64,000 nucleotides of DNA from an uncultured Bacteroidales bacterium. GTDB taxonomy: Bacteria > Bacteroidota > Bacteroidia > Bacteroidales > ML635J-15. This document shows positions 51,215 to 60,600 of this stretch, in pieces; within the stretch, counting starts at the first letter, position 1, and each line of letters starts with the position of its first letter. The notes under the pieces are model-generated. The model was not told the DNA's origin, ran no database searches, and saw nothing but the letters and a program-made list of their open reading frames with translations. The position numbers and the translations under genes are program-made. The stretch covers positions 41,721-105,720 of the forward strand of contig CALDKB010000042.1 of the NCBI GenBank assembly GCA_937899245.1, in the 5' to 3' direction.

Positions 51215-52639
51215 CTACGATAGGATGGATTTCCTTATGAATTCGATCATATTTGGAGGCAGAGTGCTCAAAGAACTCAGATGAACCATCTTTAGTGCGG
51301 CAAATGGCTTTATTTGTGATTCTATTTCAGCATGTTTTTCTGTGGTGTGGGCTCCAAAATATTCTTCAATAAAAATATCCCATACGCGAGAAATCTGTTC
51401 GTTGCTGATGTGATATAACTTTTGTGTAAGTTCATCCGTATTGCACTTGCATACAAAGTAGAACATGCCAAGGTCGAACATGTGGTTTCCATAGCGGAAG
51501 TCGGCAAGGTCAATCCAATAGTTGTCTGTGCCGGTGGTAATAATGTTTCCGATATGGAGGTCGCCGTGTAGGCATGTAAGTTCAACTGGTATGCTGTCAA
51601 CAAATTTCAAAATGCGTTTCTTTTCGTCGTCTTTGAATATTGGGCTTTTGGCGATAATCATGTGGTAGAAATCAACGACAGAAGAAAAGTCGGATGGATT
51701 GCATGGTGTAGAATGTAATTTCTTACACATTCTGGCAAATCTTCTTGCGTATTTTTCAAGATCTTCCGGGTTTTGGCTGATAGCTCGGGCAAATGACCTT
51801 TTGTTTAGAATTCTAGCATATTCGGAGCCGAAACGTTTGCCGTCGGTTACGAAACGGCCTGGAATAGGAGTCGAGATTCCCATTCGCATAACCTTAAGAG
51901 CCGTGGTTAATTCCTTTATTGGTTCATCTGCCGGCATAAATTCATTATATAGTTTTATCATTGAGTGGCCGCCCTTGTGATTGTAGCTGATAGCAGTAAA
52001 GCCGTCGCCACTTTCTTCGTAGTCGTTAATGTCTATTAGTTCCGGTTCGGTGTAATTTACGGGGCCAAAAGTTTTTTCAATGAGCGATATAAATTCCTTA
52101 TATGCTGTAGTGTCTGCAAGGTCGAAAAGCGATGCCGCCAGCCCTCTGTAATGCCATTCGTGGTCGGGTTTGCCATTGGGAGCATGGAATATTTTCCATA
52201 ATTCGTCGCCAACCTTTTCGTAGTCGCGTGCGATGGCGCGCATATTTGATAGCTTGTCGCCCATGGCAACAATTTTCACGTCGTAAGGTGCAGAAGCAAT
52301 GCGCTTTATTGCTGTTTCTTTGCGGTCGTGCCAGCTAGTACGTTCGTTGATTCCATTAGTAAATTTATCGCTTTCGTATTCAACTATCTTGGCAATGCGA
52401 TTGCCAAACTCGGCACGAAGCTGTTCAACAGTAACATCGGTGTCTTCAACAGTATCATGAAGTGCGGCTGCTGCTAGCAGTTCCTGGTCGGATGTTATTG
52501 TTGAAACAATTTCAACTGCTTCCATAGGATGAATTATGTAGGGGAAACCTTTTCCGCGGCGTTCGGTGTTTGCGTGTGCATTTATAGCAAAATGTAAAGC
52601 TTTGTCTAATAACGAACTATCTAAAAAATTGTTTGCCAT
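51215..52639 (-). CDS. SpoT-like HD hydrolase fused to APH-like kinase
   Basis: A 474-residue fusion. Residues 1 to about 185 form an HD domain like the (p)ppGpp hydrolase of SpoT/MESH1: GKGFPYIIHPMEAVEIVSTI, AALHDTVEDTDVTVEQLR (HD plus ED) and VKIVAMGDKLSNMRAIA. Residues about 210-474 form an aminoglycoside-phosphotransferase-like kinase of the TIGR02172 type: HKGGHSMIKLYNEF, ALKVMRMGISTPIPG, the catalytic LTCLHGDLHIGNII and the metal-binding WIDLADFRYG. The HD part probably degrades an alarmone; the kinase substrate is unknown. It is the last gene of the stress operon, 7 bp after the RelA/SpoT gene. Confidence 0.87.
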   Translation of the reverse strand: MANNFLDSSLLDKALHFAINAHANTERRGKGFPYIIHPMEAVEIVSTITSDQELLAAAALHDTVEDTDVTVEQLRAEFGNRIAKIVEYESDKFTNGINERTSWHDRKETAIKRIASAPYDVKIVAMGDKLSNMRAIARDYEKVGDELWKIFHAPNGKPDHEWHYRGLAASLFDLADTTAYKEFISLIEKTFGPVNYTEPELIDINDYEESGDGFTAISYNHKGGHSMIKLYNEFMPADEPIKELTTALKVMRMGISTPIPGRFVTDGKRFGSEYARILNKRSFARAISQNPEDLEKYARRFARMCKKLHSTPCNPSDFSSVVDFYHMIIAKSPIFKDDEKKRILKFVDSIPVELTCLHGDLHIGNIITTGTDNYWIDLADFRYGNHMFDLGMFYFVCKCNTDELTQKLYHISNEQISRVWDIFIEEYFGAHTTEKHAEIESQIKPFAALKMVHLSSLSTLPPNMIEFIRKSILS

Positions 52640-52646
52640 GGTAATT

Positions 52647-53732
52647 CTATTTAATGTTAATTTTGGATATTAGTTCCATTGTGCGTTTTGCGTGTTCCTT
52701 ATTGTATTCGTTAGGTCCGAAAATTGAATCGTAGAACATTTTGATACCCAGTTCACCGCCTTCGTGCTTAACGATATGCACCACGCATAGATTTTGTAGC
52801 GAAATGGAAAGTGCTAGAATGTCGATGTCTGTGTTTGACAGATTGTGAAGCGACAGTTGGTATGCGCTTTCGCTATTCTCGTTGATAAGCCGTTCGATGT
52901 CGCCTAGCGTCTTAAACTTCAACAAAAGAAGAGGATTCAAGTATTTCATCAGGTTGTCGTTGTATATTTCGGCCTGGTTAATAGATGCAATCTTTTCCAT
53001 GAGTTTTTTAAATGGCTTTAATTCAAGGTAGCTTCTGAAAGTATCGCCATTAAGGGGGACTTCGTCGAAGTTGCCGCTTGCTACAAGCGACTGCACGTTT
53101 CGGCGGTAATCTGTGATTTCCATGCGGATTCTGCTGAACTGTTCGTCGGCAAGTTCCAGCATTCCTGCTATTCTGTTCAAATTGCGCAAGTGTTCTTTTG
53201 GTACTTCTATTCCAGATTTGTATCCTGTATCATGGTACATTGTGGCCCAAACGTGCTGAAGGGCGGTGCGCATCTGTATTTCGAAGCGGAATTCGTTTAT
53301 TTCTGGGTGTTCGGGGTCATGGTATATCGACTGTGGTATACTGCATATGTAGTGCAGCGACATATAGCCAAACTGGTCCAGGTCAAGAACCTTTCGCTTG
53401 TCAATTGATTCATTCCAGTCGACCTTGAAAATATTGTCGACAATTGCCGAAATCTTATCAACTTCATCAGAATAGAATGTGATGATTCGGGCGCCAAGAA
53501 TATCTGTAATGTCTCTAAGACTTTTATATTTCTGACCCTTGAGCTCCAACTTGCCGGCAAGACTTTTTTCTGTTTTTATTCTTGCTTCGATGGCATTGAC
53601 ATACAAATTGTTGTCGCTGATGCATTTTTCAAGTTGTGATTTGACGATCTCCATCATTTTTTCAAATGAAGGCATATTCTCGTGGTATTCATCGAGAATC
53701 ATCTGGCAGTGCATGTCTAATTCGTAGGCCAT
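52647..53732 (-). CDS. RelA/SpoT-domain alarmone synthetase
   Basis: A 361-residue protein. Residues about 35-205 are a RelA/SpoT nucleotidyl-transferase domain: EARIKTEKSLAGKLELKG (ATP-binding basic stretch), LRDITDILGARIITFYSDEV, LDQFGYMSLHYICSI and the catalytic FRFEIQMRTALQHVWATMYH. The C-terminal about 150 residues are helical and not ACT or TGS. It therefore resembles a small alarmone synthetase with an unusual helical tail, and would make (p)ppGpp or a related nucleotide. There is no hydrolase domain; a SpoT-like HD protein is encoded directly downstream. It starts 3 bp after the tyrosine phosphatase gene. Confidence 0.88.
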   Translation of the reverse strand: MAYELDMHCQMILDEYHENMPSFEKMMEIVKSQLEKCISDNNLYVNAIEARIKTEKSLAGKLELKGQKYKSLRDITDILGARIITFYSDEVDKISAIVDNIFKVDWNESIDKRKVLDLDQFGYMSLHYICSIPQSIYHDPEHPEINEFRFEIQMRTALQHVWATMYHDTGYKSGIEVPKEHLRNLNRIAGMLELADEQFSRIRMEITDYRRNVQSLVASGNFDEVPLNGDTFRSYLELKPFKKLMEKIASINQAEIYNDNLMKYLNPLLLLKFKTLGDIERLINENSESAYQLSLHNLSNTDIDILALSISLQNLCVVHIVKHEGGELGIKMFYDSIFGPNEYNKEHAKRTMELISKINIK

Positions 53733-53735
53733 AAT

Positions 53736-54590
53736 TTATTCTAAGAATTTGTCGCGTAAAATATTTATTTCGCTATCCGTAATGGCGAAAATTACTTTCA
53801 AGTAACGTTCGATAGAGCCGTAAATTGTTTCAATGTAGTCGAGAGCTGCAATGAAGTATTCGGTATTTACACCTTCGAGGGACTGGATTACCTCGATTGC
53901 CTTTATGGTTTCTTCATAAGGGATACCTCTGTTGAGGTCTTGTTCCTTAAGTTTTGCGGCCAGTCTATCGACTGTTTTCTGATATGTAGTATTTGTAATG
54001 TAGAAGTCCTTGATGATGATTTCCCTGTCAATGCCGAGAGCCGCAAGCAGAAAAGCAGAAGCAAGTCCCGTACGGTCCTTGCCCTGTGTGCAGTGCCATA
54101 GAATAGGGCCATCAATATTGATAAGCTTGTCGAGAAATGCAGCATATTGAAGCTGGCAGTATTCATCCGAAACATATCCTGTGTACATTTTTTCGACCAT
54201 TCTTTGGGCTCTTTCTGTGCGAGAAAAATTCAGGAGTTGATCGTGTGGCGTTTCGCCTTCACAACTAAACATAATCTTCCATATGTTATTGTCCACATCC
54301 TCTATTGGCATGTTGGTGTATGTTGTCCCCTCGATTACACCATCAGGTTGTAGATTGAGTTCAAAAGCCGTGCGTAAATCAAACACATGCTTGATTTGAT
54401 ATTTCTCGGAAAGGATTTTCTTGTCGTTTTCTGTAGCATTGCTAAGGACGCCACAGCGGAACAGCATGTTCTGTTTTATTTTTCGTCCGTCGGCAGCAAC
54501 ATATCCACCCAGTTGTCTTGCATTAGGTACGCCTTCAAGTCCAATCGACTGAGCTTCGTAACTGAAATTCAACGAATCGGATGGATACAT
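53736..54590 (-). CDS. Tyrosine-protein phosphatase (Y_phosphatase3 type)
   Basis: A 284-residue phosphatase. Visible are EGVPNARQLGGYVAADGRKI (the NxRDxGG-like substrate region, here NARQLGG), MLFRCGVLSNATENDKKIL, IKHVFDLRTAFEL and the P-loop ILWHCTQGKDRTGLASAFLL (Cys nucleophile and Arg in HCxxGxDRTG). It dephosphorylates tyrosine, phosphoinositide-like or other substrates. Its place between the STAS protein and the alarmone synthetase suggests a signalling role. Cytoplasmic; no signal peptide. Confidence 0.92.
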   Translation of the reverse strand: MYPSDSLNFSYEAQSIGLEGVPNARQLGGYVAADGRKIKQNMLFRCGVLSNATENDKKILSEKYQIKHVFDLRTAFELNLQPDGVIEGTTYTNMPIEDVDNNIWKIMFSCEGETPHDQLLNFSRTERAQRMVEKMYTGYVSDEYCQLQYAAFLDKLINIDGPILWHCTQGKDRTGLASAFLLAALGIDREIIIKDFYITNTTYQKTVDRLAAKLKEQDLNRGIPYEETIKAIEVIQSLEGVNTEYFIAALDYIETIYGSIERYLKVIFAITDSEINILRDKFLE

Positions 54591-54602
54591 AATCGGTTGC
54601 GC

Positions 54603-54905
54603 CTAAATTATCTTAATGATGTTGGAGAAACCCGTAATGTCGAATACTTCCTTGACATTTGGCTTCATGTTTGTCATAACCAGATTGCCTTTGCGGGCAG
54701 TTACGCTTTTCTGCAACATAAGGAACATACGAAGCCCCTGACTTGACGTGTATTCCATATTTGTGCAATCAATTTCGATTTCTGGATTTTCGCCTTGCAT
54801 GAGTGGTGCTATGTCTTGCTGGAACTTGTCGGCGTTGGTTGTGTCGAGTCTTCCGTTTAGGATAACTTTGGTCTTGCTGGTCTCTGTATTGATTGTTACT
54901 TCCAT
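54603..54905 (-). CDS. STAS-domain anti-sigma-factor antagonist
   Basis: A 100-residue RsbV/SpoIIAA-like protein. It has TKVILNGRLDTTNADKFQQD, IEIDCTNMEYTSSQGLRMFL (a Ser of the SSQ motif is the likely phosphosite) and NVKEVFDITGFSNIIKII. Unphosphorylated, such proteins bind and neutralise HATPase anti-sigma or kinase partners. The partner kinase and the opposing PP2C phosphatase are encoded directly upstream in the same operon. Confidence 0.93.
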   Translation of the reverse strand: MEVTINTETSKTKVILNGRLDTTNADKFQQDIAPLMQGENPEIEIDCTNMEYTSSQGLRMFLMLQKSVTARKGNLVMTNMKPNVKEVFDITGFSNIIKII

Positions 54906-54917
54906 AAAATAGGTTTT

Positions 54918-56816
54918 TTATAAAGTTATTGCTAATATAGTAATGTCATCATTTTGTTTGTTGTCGCCTACGAATTCCTTTATGGCCGAATTTACGGATG
55001 CAATCATCTCGTTCGGACTATACTTCGTAAATTCTGGGGCGGATGCAATATTAAGAAGCCGCTCCTCACCGAACTGTTCAAAATTTATATTTTCAGCTTC
55101 TGTAACACCATCGGTATACATAAGCAGTTTTGAACCGGTCTCAAGTTGCAATTCCTCCATTGTGTATTGGAAGTTTTCTGCGATTCCAATTGCTAAATTC
55201 GGTTTGGCCTTATAGTAATATGGTTTATCGTTGGCCGGAATAATGATAATAGGGTTGTGGCCGGCATTGCAGAATTCCATTTTTTTAGTTTCCAGGTTTA
55301 TACGTCCGGCAAAAAGAGTAACGAACATATTAAGGTCGTTGCCATCGGAAATGCAGTTGTTCAGTTGCTGAACAATTTTGTCCATAGTCAAATCAAGACT
55401 GGAGAAAAATCTGCATGCCGAGCGTGTTATAGCCATAACAAGTGCGGCAGGGATACCTTTTCCTGAAACATCGCCAATGGCAAAGTACATGTAATTGCCC
55501 CTAATGATAAAGTCGTAAAGGTCGCCGCCGATTTCTCTTGCCGGTTCGAGGAATGCGTTCAGCTTGCACCTGTTGTCGTTTGGGAAATCTTTTGGAAGCA
55601 TTCCAAGCTGAATGTTGCGGGCAATATTCAGTTCGCTTTCCATGCGTTCGTTTATCGATGTTGTCAGCCGTAGTTCTTCTATGTATTTGGTGAGCGACTT
55701 CTGCATGAAGTCTATTGAGTCGTGCATGTACCTCAATTCATCGTTAGTTTTAATTTCTGGCAGTTTTGTGTTAAGGTTTCCTTTGGCCATTTCGATAGCT
55801 GCCATTGAGAATTCGGTAAGAGGCTTGGTGAGGCGCTTGATAGTGTAGAAACATATTACGAACATTATTATCAGTCCGATAAGTCCTACAGCAATAAGAA
55901 CCATGTGCATTTTGGATGTACGTTTCAACACGTCGCGATACTGGCATGTGATAGCCATCGACCAGCCGTTTGACAATGGGCCGTAAACAGCAAAACTTAC
56001 CTGACCACCATTTTGGTAGCGCATGGTTCCGCTGTCGCCGGCGAGCATGTTTCTGGAGATTTCCATTGCTCGCGGATCCTCTACCTTCTCTGCCATCGAG
56101 TATATTGTCTCGTCAACAAGTCCGGCTTCCCAGCCTGCTGATAAATAACGTCCCTGTGCGCTGACAAGTGTGGAGTTTGAATTTTCGTAAGGATGTATGC
56201 CTTTCATTTTTTCCGATAGCCATTCCAATGATATGTCAGCCGTAGCTATGGCATATACATGTCCGTTGGTGTCCTTTATTGGATAGCTATAGGTGGTCAT
56301 CATGATTTTCCCACCACCTTCATCGAAATAAGGTTCGCTCCAATGGGGCTTGCCCGATTTTGCTGGAACAGCATACCATTCCTGGATAAAATAATCGTTT
56401 TCGACAGTACCTAATTGCTTGCTGACAATCATGCCCTGCGCCTCGTCAAAGAAGCTATATGGAGCAAAAAAATGTTTTCCTTCAAAGCGACATGAATCAA
56501 AAGCTATTGCACTTCCGATAATATATGGATTTTCTTCCACAATCTTTTTGGTGATGTGGTAGAGGTATTGTTCGTTGTTTTCGTTTTCCTCGACAATCCA
56601 CGACGCGTCCTTAACTGTTGTTTCAATTCCGTACAAAGTCTTTTCAACATCGAGAATTGTGGCTTTCAAAATATTAGAAGCGCTTTTGGTGGCTTCTTCC
56701 GACATCAAATAATGAGACGAAAAGGCTACGATGCCCAATGCTACGATAAAAAGAATCGAAACTATGAGCAGAACGTTTAGACTTAGTCTTGCGGAAAAAG
56801 ATTTGGATGATAACAT
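54918..56816 (-). CDS. rsbU: Membrane sensor PP2C/SpoIIE-type phosphatase
   Basis: A 632-residue sensor. TM1 is about residues 14-37. An extracytoplasmic dCache-like domain (about 40-300) has SAIAFDSCRF, HWSEPYFDEGGGKIMMTTYS and AIATADISLEWL. TM2 is about 305-328, followed by a HAMP (KRLTKPLTEFSMAAIEMAKG) and a C-terminal PP2C-type phosphatase (about 400-632). The phosphatase has GGDLYDFIIRGNYMYFAIGD, VSGKGIPAALVMAITRS, FCNAGHNP and MYTDGVTEA. It should dephosphorylate the STAS protein in response to an external signal. The gene symbol is by analogy; no sigma-B-type factor is in the window. Confidence 0.9.
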   Translation of the reverse strand: MLSSKSFSARLSLNVLLIVSILFIVALGIVAFSSHYLMSEEATKSASNILKATILDVEKTLYGIETTVKDASWIVEENENNEQYLYHITKKIVEENPYIIGSAIAFDSCRFEGKHFFAPYSFFDEAQGMIVSKQLGTVENDYFIQEWYAVPAKSGKPHWSEPYFDEGGGKIMMTTYSYPIKDTNGHVYAIATADISLEWLSEKMKGIHPYENSNSTLVSAQGRYLSAGWEAGLVDETIYSMAEKVEDPRAMEISRNMLAGDSGTMRYQNGGQVSFAVYGPLSNGWSMAITCQYRDVLKRTSKMHMVLIAVGLIGLIIMFVICFYTIKRLTKPLTEFSMAAIEMAKGNLNTKLPEIKTNDELRYMHDSIDFMQKSLTKYIEELRLTTSINERMESELNIARNIQLGMLPKDFPNDNRCKLNAFLEPAREIGGDLYDFIIRGNYMYFAIGDVSGKGIPAALVMAITRSACRFFSSLDLTMDKIVQQLNNCISDGNDLNMFVTLFAGRINLETKKMEFCNAGHNPIIIIPANDKPYYYKAKPNLAIGIAENFQYTMEELQLETGSKLLMYTDGVTEAENINFEQFGEERLLNIASAPEFTKYSPNEMIASVNSAIKEFVGDNKQNDDITILAITL

Positions 56817-56822
56817 GGAAAT

Positions 56823-57233
56823 TTATTTGTCGGATATTTTTTTCTTCATTGTCAGTACGTTGCAATTGTCTTCATATGTATAAGAGACATTGTCCATGAA
56901 CTTTTTGCATAGGAAAATTCCAAGGCCACCGATTTCGCGTTCCTCCAGCGACAGCGTTATGTCCGGATCTGCTTTTTCGAGTGGGTTGAACTTCTTGCCA
57001 GCATCTTTCAGTGTTATAGTTAGTTCAATGCCTTTTTCGTCGAGTTCGGTTTCAACTTCCATCCATCCGATACTATCCTCGTATGCGTATTGCACAATGT
57101 TTTCCACTGTTTCTTCAATTGAAAGCCTTATTTTGAACAAAAGATTTTCGTCTTTTGGCATGTCTGGTGATGACATTAGGAATTCTATAATTTCTGCACT
57201 TTTGTGCTTGATTGGATTGAAGAGTTTTTTCAT
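56823..57233 (-). CDS. RsbW-like HATPase (anti-sigma/serine kinase)
   Basis: A 136-residue GHKL ATPase of the RsbW/SpoIIAB type. The N box is LSIEETVENIVQYAYED, and the G1/G2 boxes are TLKDAGKKFNP and EREIGGLGIFLCKKFMDNVS. It would phosphorylate the STAS partner and sequester a downstream regulator. It is the first gene of the six-gene leftward operon, with a -7 box at 57254-57261, and is 6 bp upstream of the phosphatase gene. Confidence 0.92.
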   Translation of the reverse strand: MKKLFNPIKHKSAEIIEFLMSSPDMPKDENLLFKIRLSIEETVENIVQYAYEDSIGWMEVETELDEKGIELTITLKDAGKKFNPLEKADPDITLSLEEREIGGLGIFLCKKFMDNVSYTYEDNCNVLTMKKKISDK

Positions 57234-57253
57234 TGAAAATGAATTTTATTTTG

Positions 57254-57261
57254 CAAAAATA
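57254..57261 (-). promoter_or_regulatory. Stress-operon promoter -7 box
   Basis: TATTTTTG on the minus strand, 20 bp before the HATPase ATG. It is the only good -7 box in front of the six genes down to 51215. Confidence 0.5.
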
Positions 57262-57302
57262 ATAATTTTTGTCATGTCAATGTTATAAAAAGAGACTATT
57301 CT

Positions 57303-57683
57303 CTATTTACGGCGTTTATAAATGAAATCGGCATTACCATATCGAAGTACCATTATTTTATTCGACAGTTCTGCAATTTTAAAGGTTTGGGAATTCATGT
57401 TCATATAGTTGTATTCTTCCAAAATCCAAGTTCCTGAAATCGTGTCGTTTCCCTTGATTTTTACGAAGCTGCCGTCGATGTTGAATATGTAGGTTTCGGG
57501 AGTGATTTCTATTTCTCGATTTATTGAATAGTCGATGTAATAGCTAGTTTCCCAAACGTTTTTCGTTATAGTATGCTTGTTGTTTTTAAGTTTGTAGTCG
57601 TCGCTACAGGATGTTGTTGCAATTAGTATTGCAATAATGTAAATGAGAATGGTTGAATAATTAGCCAATAAAGTTTTGCGCAT
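57303..57683 (-). CDS. Small lipoprotein, lipocalin-like or unknown
   Basis: A 126-residue predicted lipoprotein from ATG 57683 (MRKTLLANYS..), with a hydrophobic segment ending IATTSC and Cys26 as the lipidation site. The mature part is beta-rich: ETYIFNIDGSFVKIKGNDTI, SGTWILEEYNYMNM and VLRYGNADFIYKR. The order 'no stress value, then formatted result' resembles small Bacteroidetes lipocalin-like (DUF5004-type) lipoproteins, but this is not certain. It starts 4 bp after the stop of the large surface protein gene. Confidence 0.7.
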   Translation of the reverse strand: MRKTLLANYSTILIYIIAILIATTSCSDDYKLKNNKHTITKNVWETSYYIDYSINREIEITPETYIFNIDGSFVKIKGNDTISGTWILEEYNYMNMNSQTFKIAELSNKIMVLRYGNADFIYKRRK

Positions 57684-57687
57684 TGCA

Positions 57688-60600
57688 CTAATCAATCTTA
57701 GAATTGATTGAAACTACGTGTTTTTCAACGATTTTATTTCCGTTAAGATTGAAAAGTTCCACATAGATGATATAGATTCCTGGAGGGCAAAGTCTGTTGT
57801 TGGCATCAACACCGTCCCAAATGATTGTACCTGCAGAACCCAGACTGCGGTTGTTGAGCAGAGTTTTTACGAGACGTCCGTTTGTAGAGTATATTGCAAT
57901 AGTTCCGCTGTAACCGGCGACGTCGAGGCTGTACAGTATAGTTAGGTAGTCGTCGTGTCCGTCGTTGTCGGGGGAGAAAACTTCTGAGCTTAATGTAATT
58001 TGCGATTCGGCTGTCAGAAGGTCTGAGAACTGCGAGTTGACGTATCCCGGAGTTGCAAAACCTGCATCCTGTGCTGCCGAGTGCCAGTTGTTTTTGTCGT
58101 CTGATGATGCGTTGTAGTTGATACGTTCCAACGATACCCCGTCTTGTGAACTTAATAGTTTGTAGTGCTGAGATTTGTCGTAGCTTACAATGTCGATTGT
58201 GTCGAACATCCTGCTTGTAATAATGACGGTTCCATAATCATCGGCATATCCGGGCATTTTAGCGACCTTGTATAGGTTTTCTGGATTCAGGATGTTGTAA
58301 TGGTTGTAAAGGTCTTCGATATCGGTACTGAAGGCACAATATTCTCCCGGTAGCACAAGGTGACTTATACCTGTAATTTGGTATGAATCCTTTACTGAAC
58401 CTTCATCGTCGGTATTTGAAATCCATAGGTTCTTCAGGTCGATAATTTTGCTTGAGCGATTGTAGATTTCAACAAAATCGCTACCGCCGGAGTAAGGGTT
58501 GAATAGAATTTCGTTGATAACAATATCATTGAATTTGGCATCTTCCCCAATGCCAAAGCGAATCTGTGTGTTGCTTTCAATCGAATTTCCGCTACAATCG
58601 GTAATGTTGCTGCTGACATTAAGCATATAGACAGTTGCTGGTTGTATTACGGCGTCGAATTTCATTTTTACAACAGTCAGTTGTGGCGAAACAATCTCAA
58701 TAAAAGAAGGATTTCCGAGTTCTTCGACGCTGAAATTTGTCGCTTCAATCATTTCTGGCATTATGATTTCGCTGAAATATACGATTAGGGTGTCATTAAC
58801 GACTTCGGCATCCGTAGGGTATGGAACGGTAATGTCGGGATTACTGTCGTTAACTGAGTTTTCGACACCCGGAGTACCTCCGTCGTGGTTTAATGTCGAA
58901 CGCCAGTTTGCTCCTCCCTCGCATGGGTTGTTAAGGTCGACCATCTCGAGTGAATATCCGCCTTGTGCCTTAAAGTTGTCGTCGTGCCAGCTTGAGGAGA
59001 AGGTTACGGTGTGGACGAGATTTCCATTTTTGTCGCTTATTGAGATCGTAGCTCCGCCTTGTGCTATTGATGGGAAACTTTCGAATTCGGCAATATTGCT
59101 AATGTTTTCGAACAGATATGAATCGTTTGCACTGGTAAGCAACAGATATGACCCGGCATTTATGATAGATGCTGGGAATGTTTTTGTTGTTGAGCCTACA
59201 GATAAATTCCAGCCGGAAAGACTTATTGCATTTGTGCTTCGGTTATACAGCTCTATGTATTTTGCGTTTGGAAGACCAACAACAGGCGACGGGTTCGACA
59301 TAATCTCTGATACAACAATTGCATTGAATTCCGTTGGAATTGTAGAGATTTGTATCGTCTGCTGTTGCATTAGGTTTCCGCACAGGTCGGAAATTCCGCT
59401 GACAGTAAGGCTGTAGATTAAATTTTGTTCAAGAGCCCTATCAAACATAAGGGACATCGAGTTTTCTTTCGATGGGTTTGCCCCTGCATATATTGGGTTT
59501 CCATAATCGTTGTCAAGAATATAGTTTTCAGGATCTTGAGATGATGTGGTGTCAACACTTTCGGAGAAAGTAATAATCAATTCGTTGGCGGAACCCAATG
59601 TCAAATCTATAACAGAAGGGGCTGTAGCATCTATGTTTTCGCCGAAAATTGAGTTTTGCAGTCCGGGAGTTCCTCCGTTTCCGTTTTCGGAGGCTCGCCA
59701 GTTTGTCGATTGTTCGCATTTGTTGTTCGGGTCAATTCGTTCGAGCGACCATCCTCCATTTTTTTTATTAGCATTTCTATACCAAGCCGACGAATATTTT
59801 ATAACGTCGATGGCTGACATATATTCGTTGTAAAGAGTTATTTTGGCTCCATCGTTTGCAAGAGCTGTTGCTGTCATGTCGCTAACAGGCAGCACATTGC
59901 TTGTGATGTCGGAAAATAGCGTGTCGTTGCCAGGATGACAAAGTATTACGTATTCGGCAGGATAAAGTGTGTAAGAGCTGAGAGTCTTGCTTGTGTTGTT
60001 GATTTTCAGCGACCACCCTTCAAGGTTTATGGGTTCCTGTGAGTTGTTGTAAAGTTCTATATATTCGCTTTCCGGAAGTCCGACTACCGGTTTAGGGTTC
60101 GCCATTATCTCGTTAATGACAATTGTGCCTTCCCCAGCTTCTACAAATAGCATTTCTGTTGTCGAGGCGTTGATGGTGTTGCCGTTTGCGTCTGCAATAC
60201 CACTGTAGCTTAATGTGTATGTGGTGTTGTTTTGGAATGTGTTTTCGAATTCGAGGATAATTTTTTGATGGTCATTATTATAAAAATCGGCAGATATAGC
60301 TTGCCCTATTCCATTGTTTACACTGAAATTGCTGGCATTTATGCTAGTTGCCTTGATTTCCTCGTTGAATTGTAATAGGATTTTATTGTTTTGGGTAAAG
60401 CGTGCCGACTGGAGTATAGGTGCTTCCGTGTCGGTGTAATAATTACCTGAAACCGAAAAGTCGTCGAAATAGAATTTTGTGGATCTTGTTTTCGTGTATT
60501 TGCAGAATATTCCAAAGTATGTTGATGTGGTTGTTGAAAGGTCTGTAGTTTCACCTTCGAGGTTGAAGGTACCAGTGTTTCCAAAGTCGCTGTAAAGTTT

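Noticed and set aside
57684..57695. Upstream TTG start of the small lipoprotein at 57695
   Set aside because: It overlaps the end of the large surface protein; the ATG at 57683 gives a normal signal peptide.
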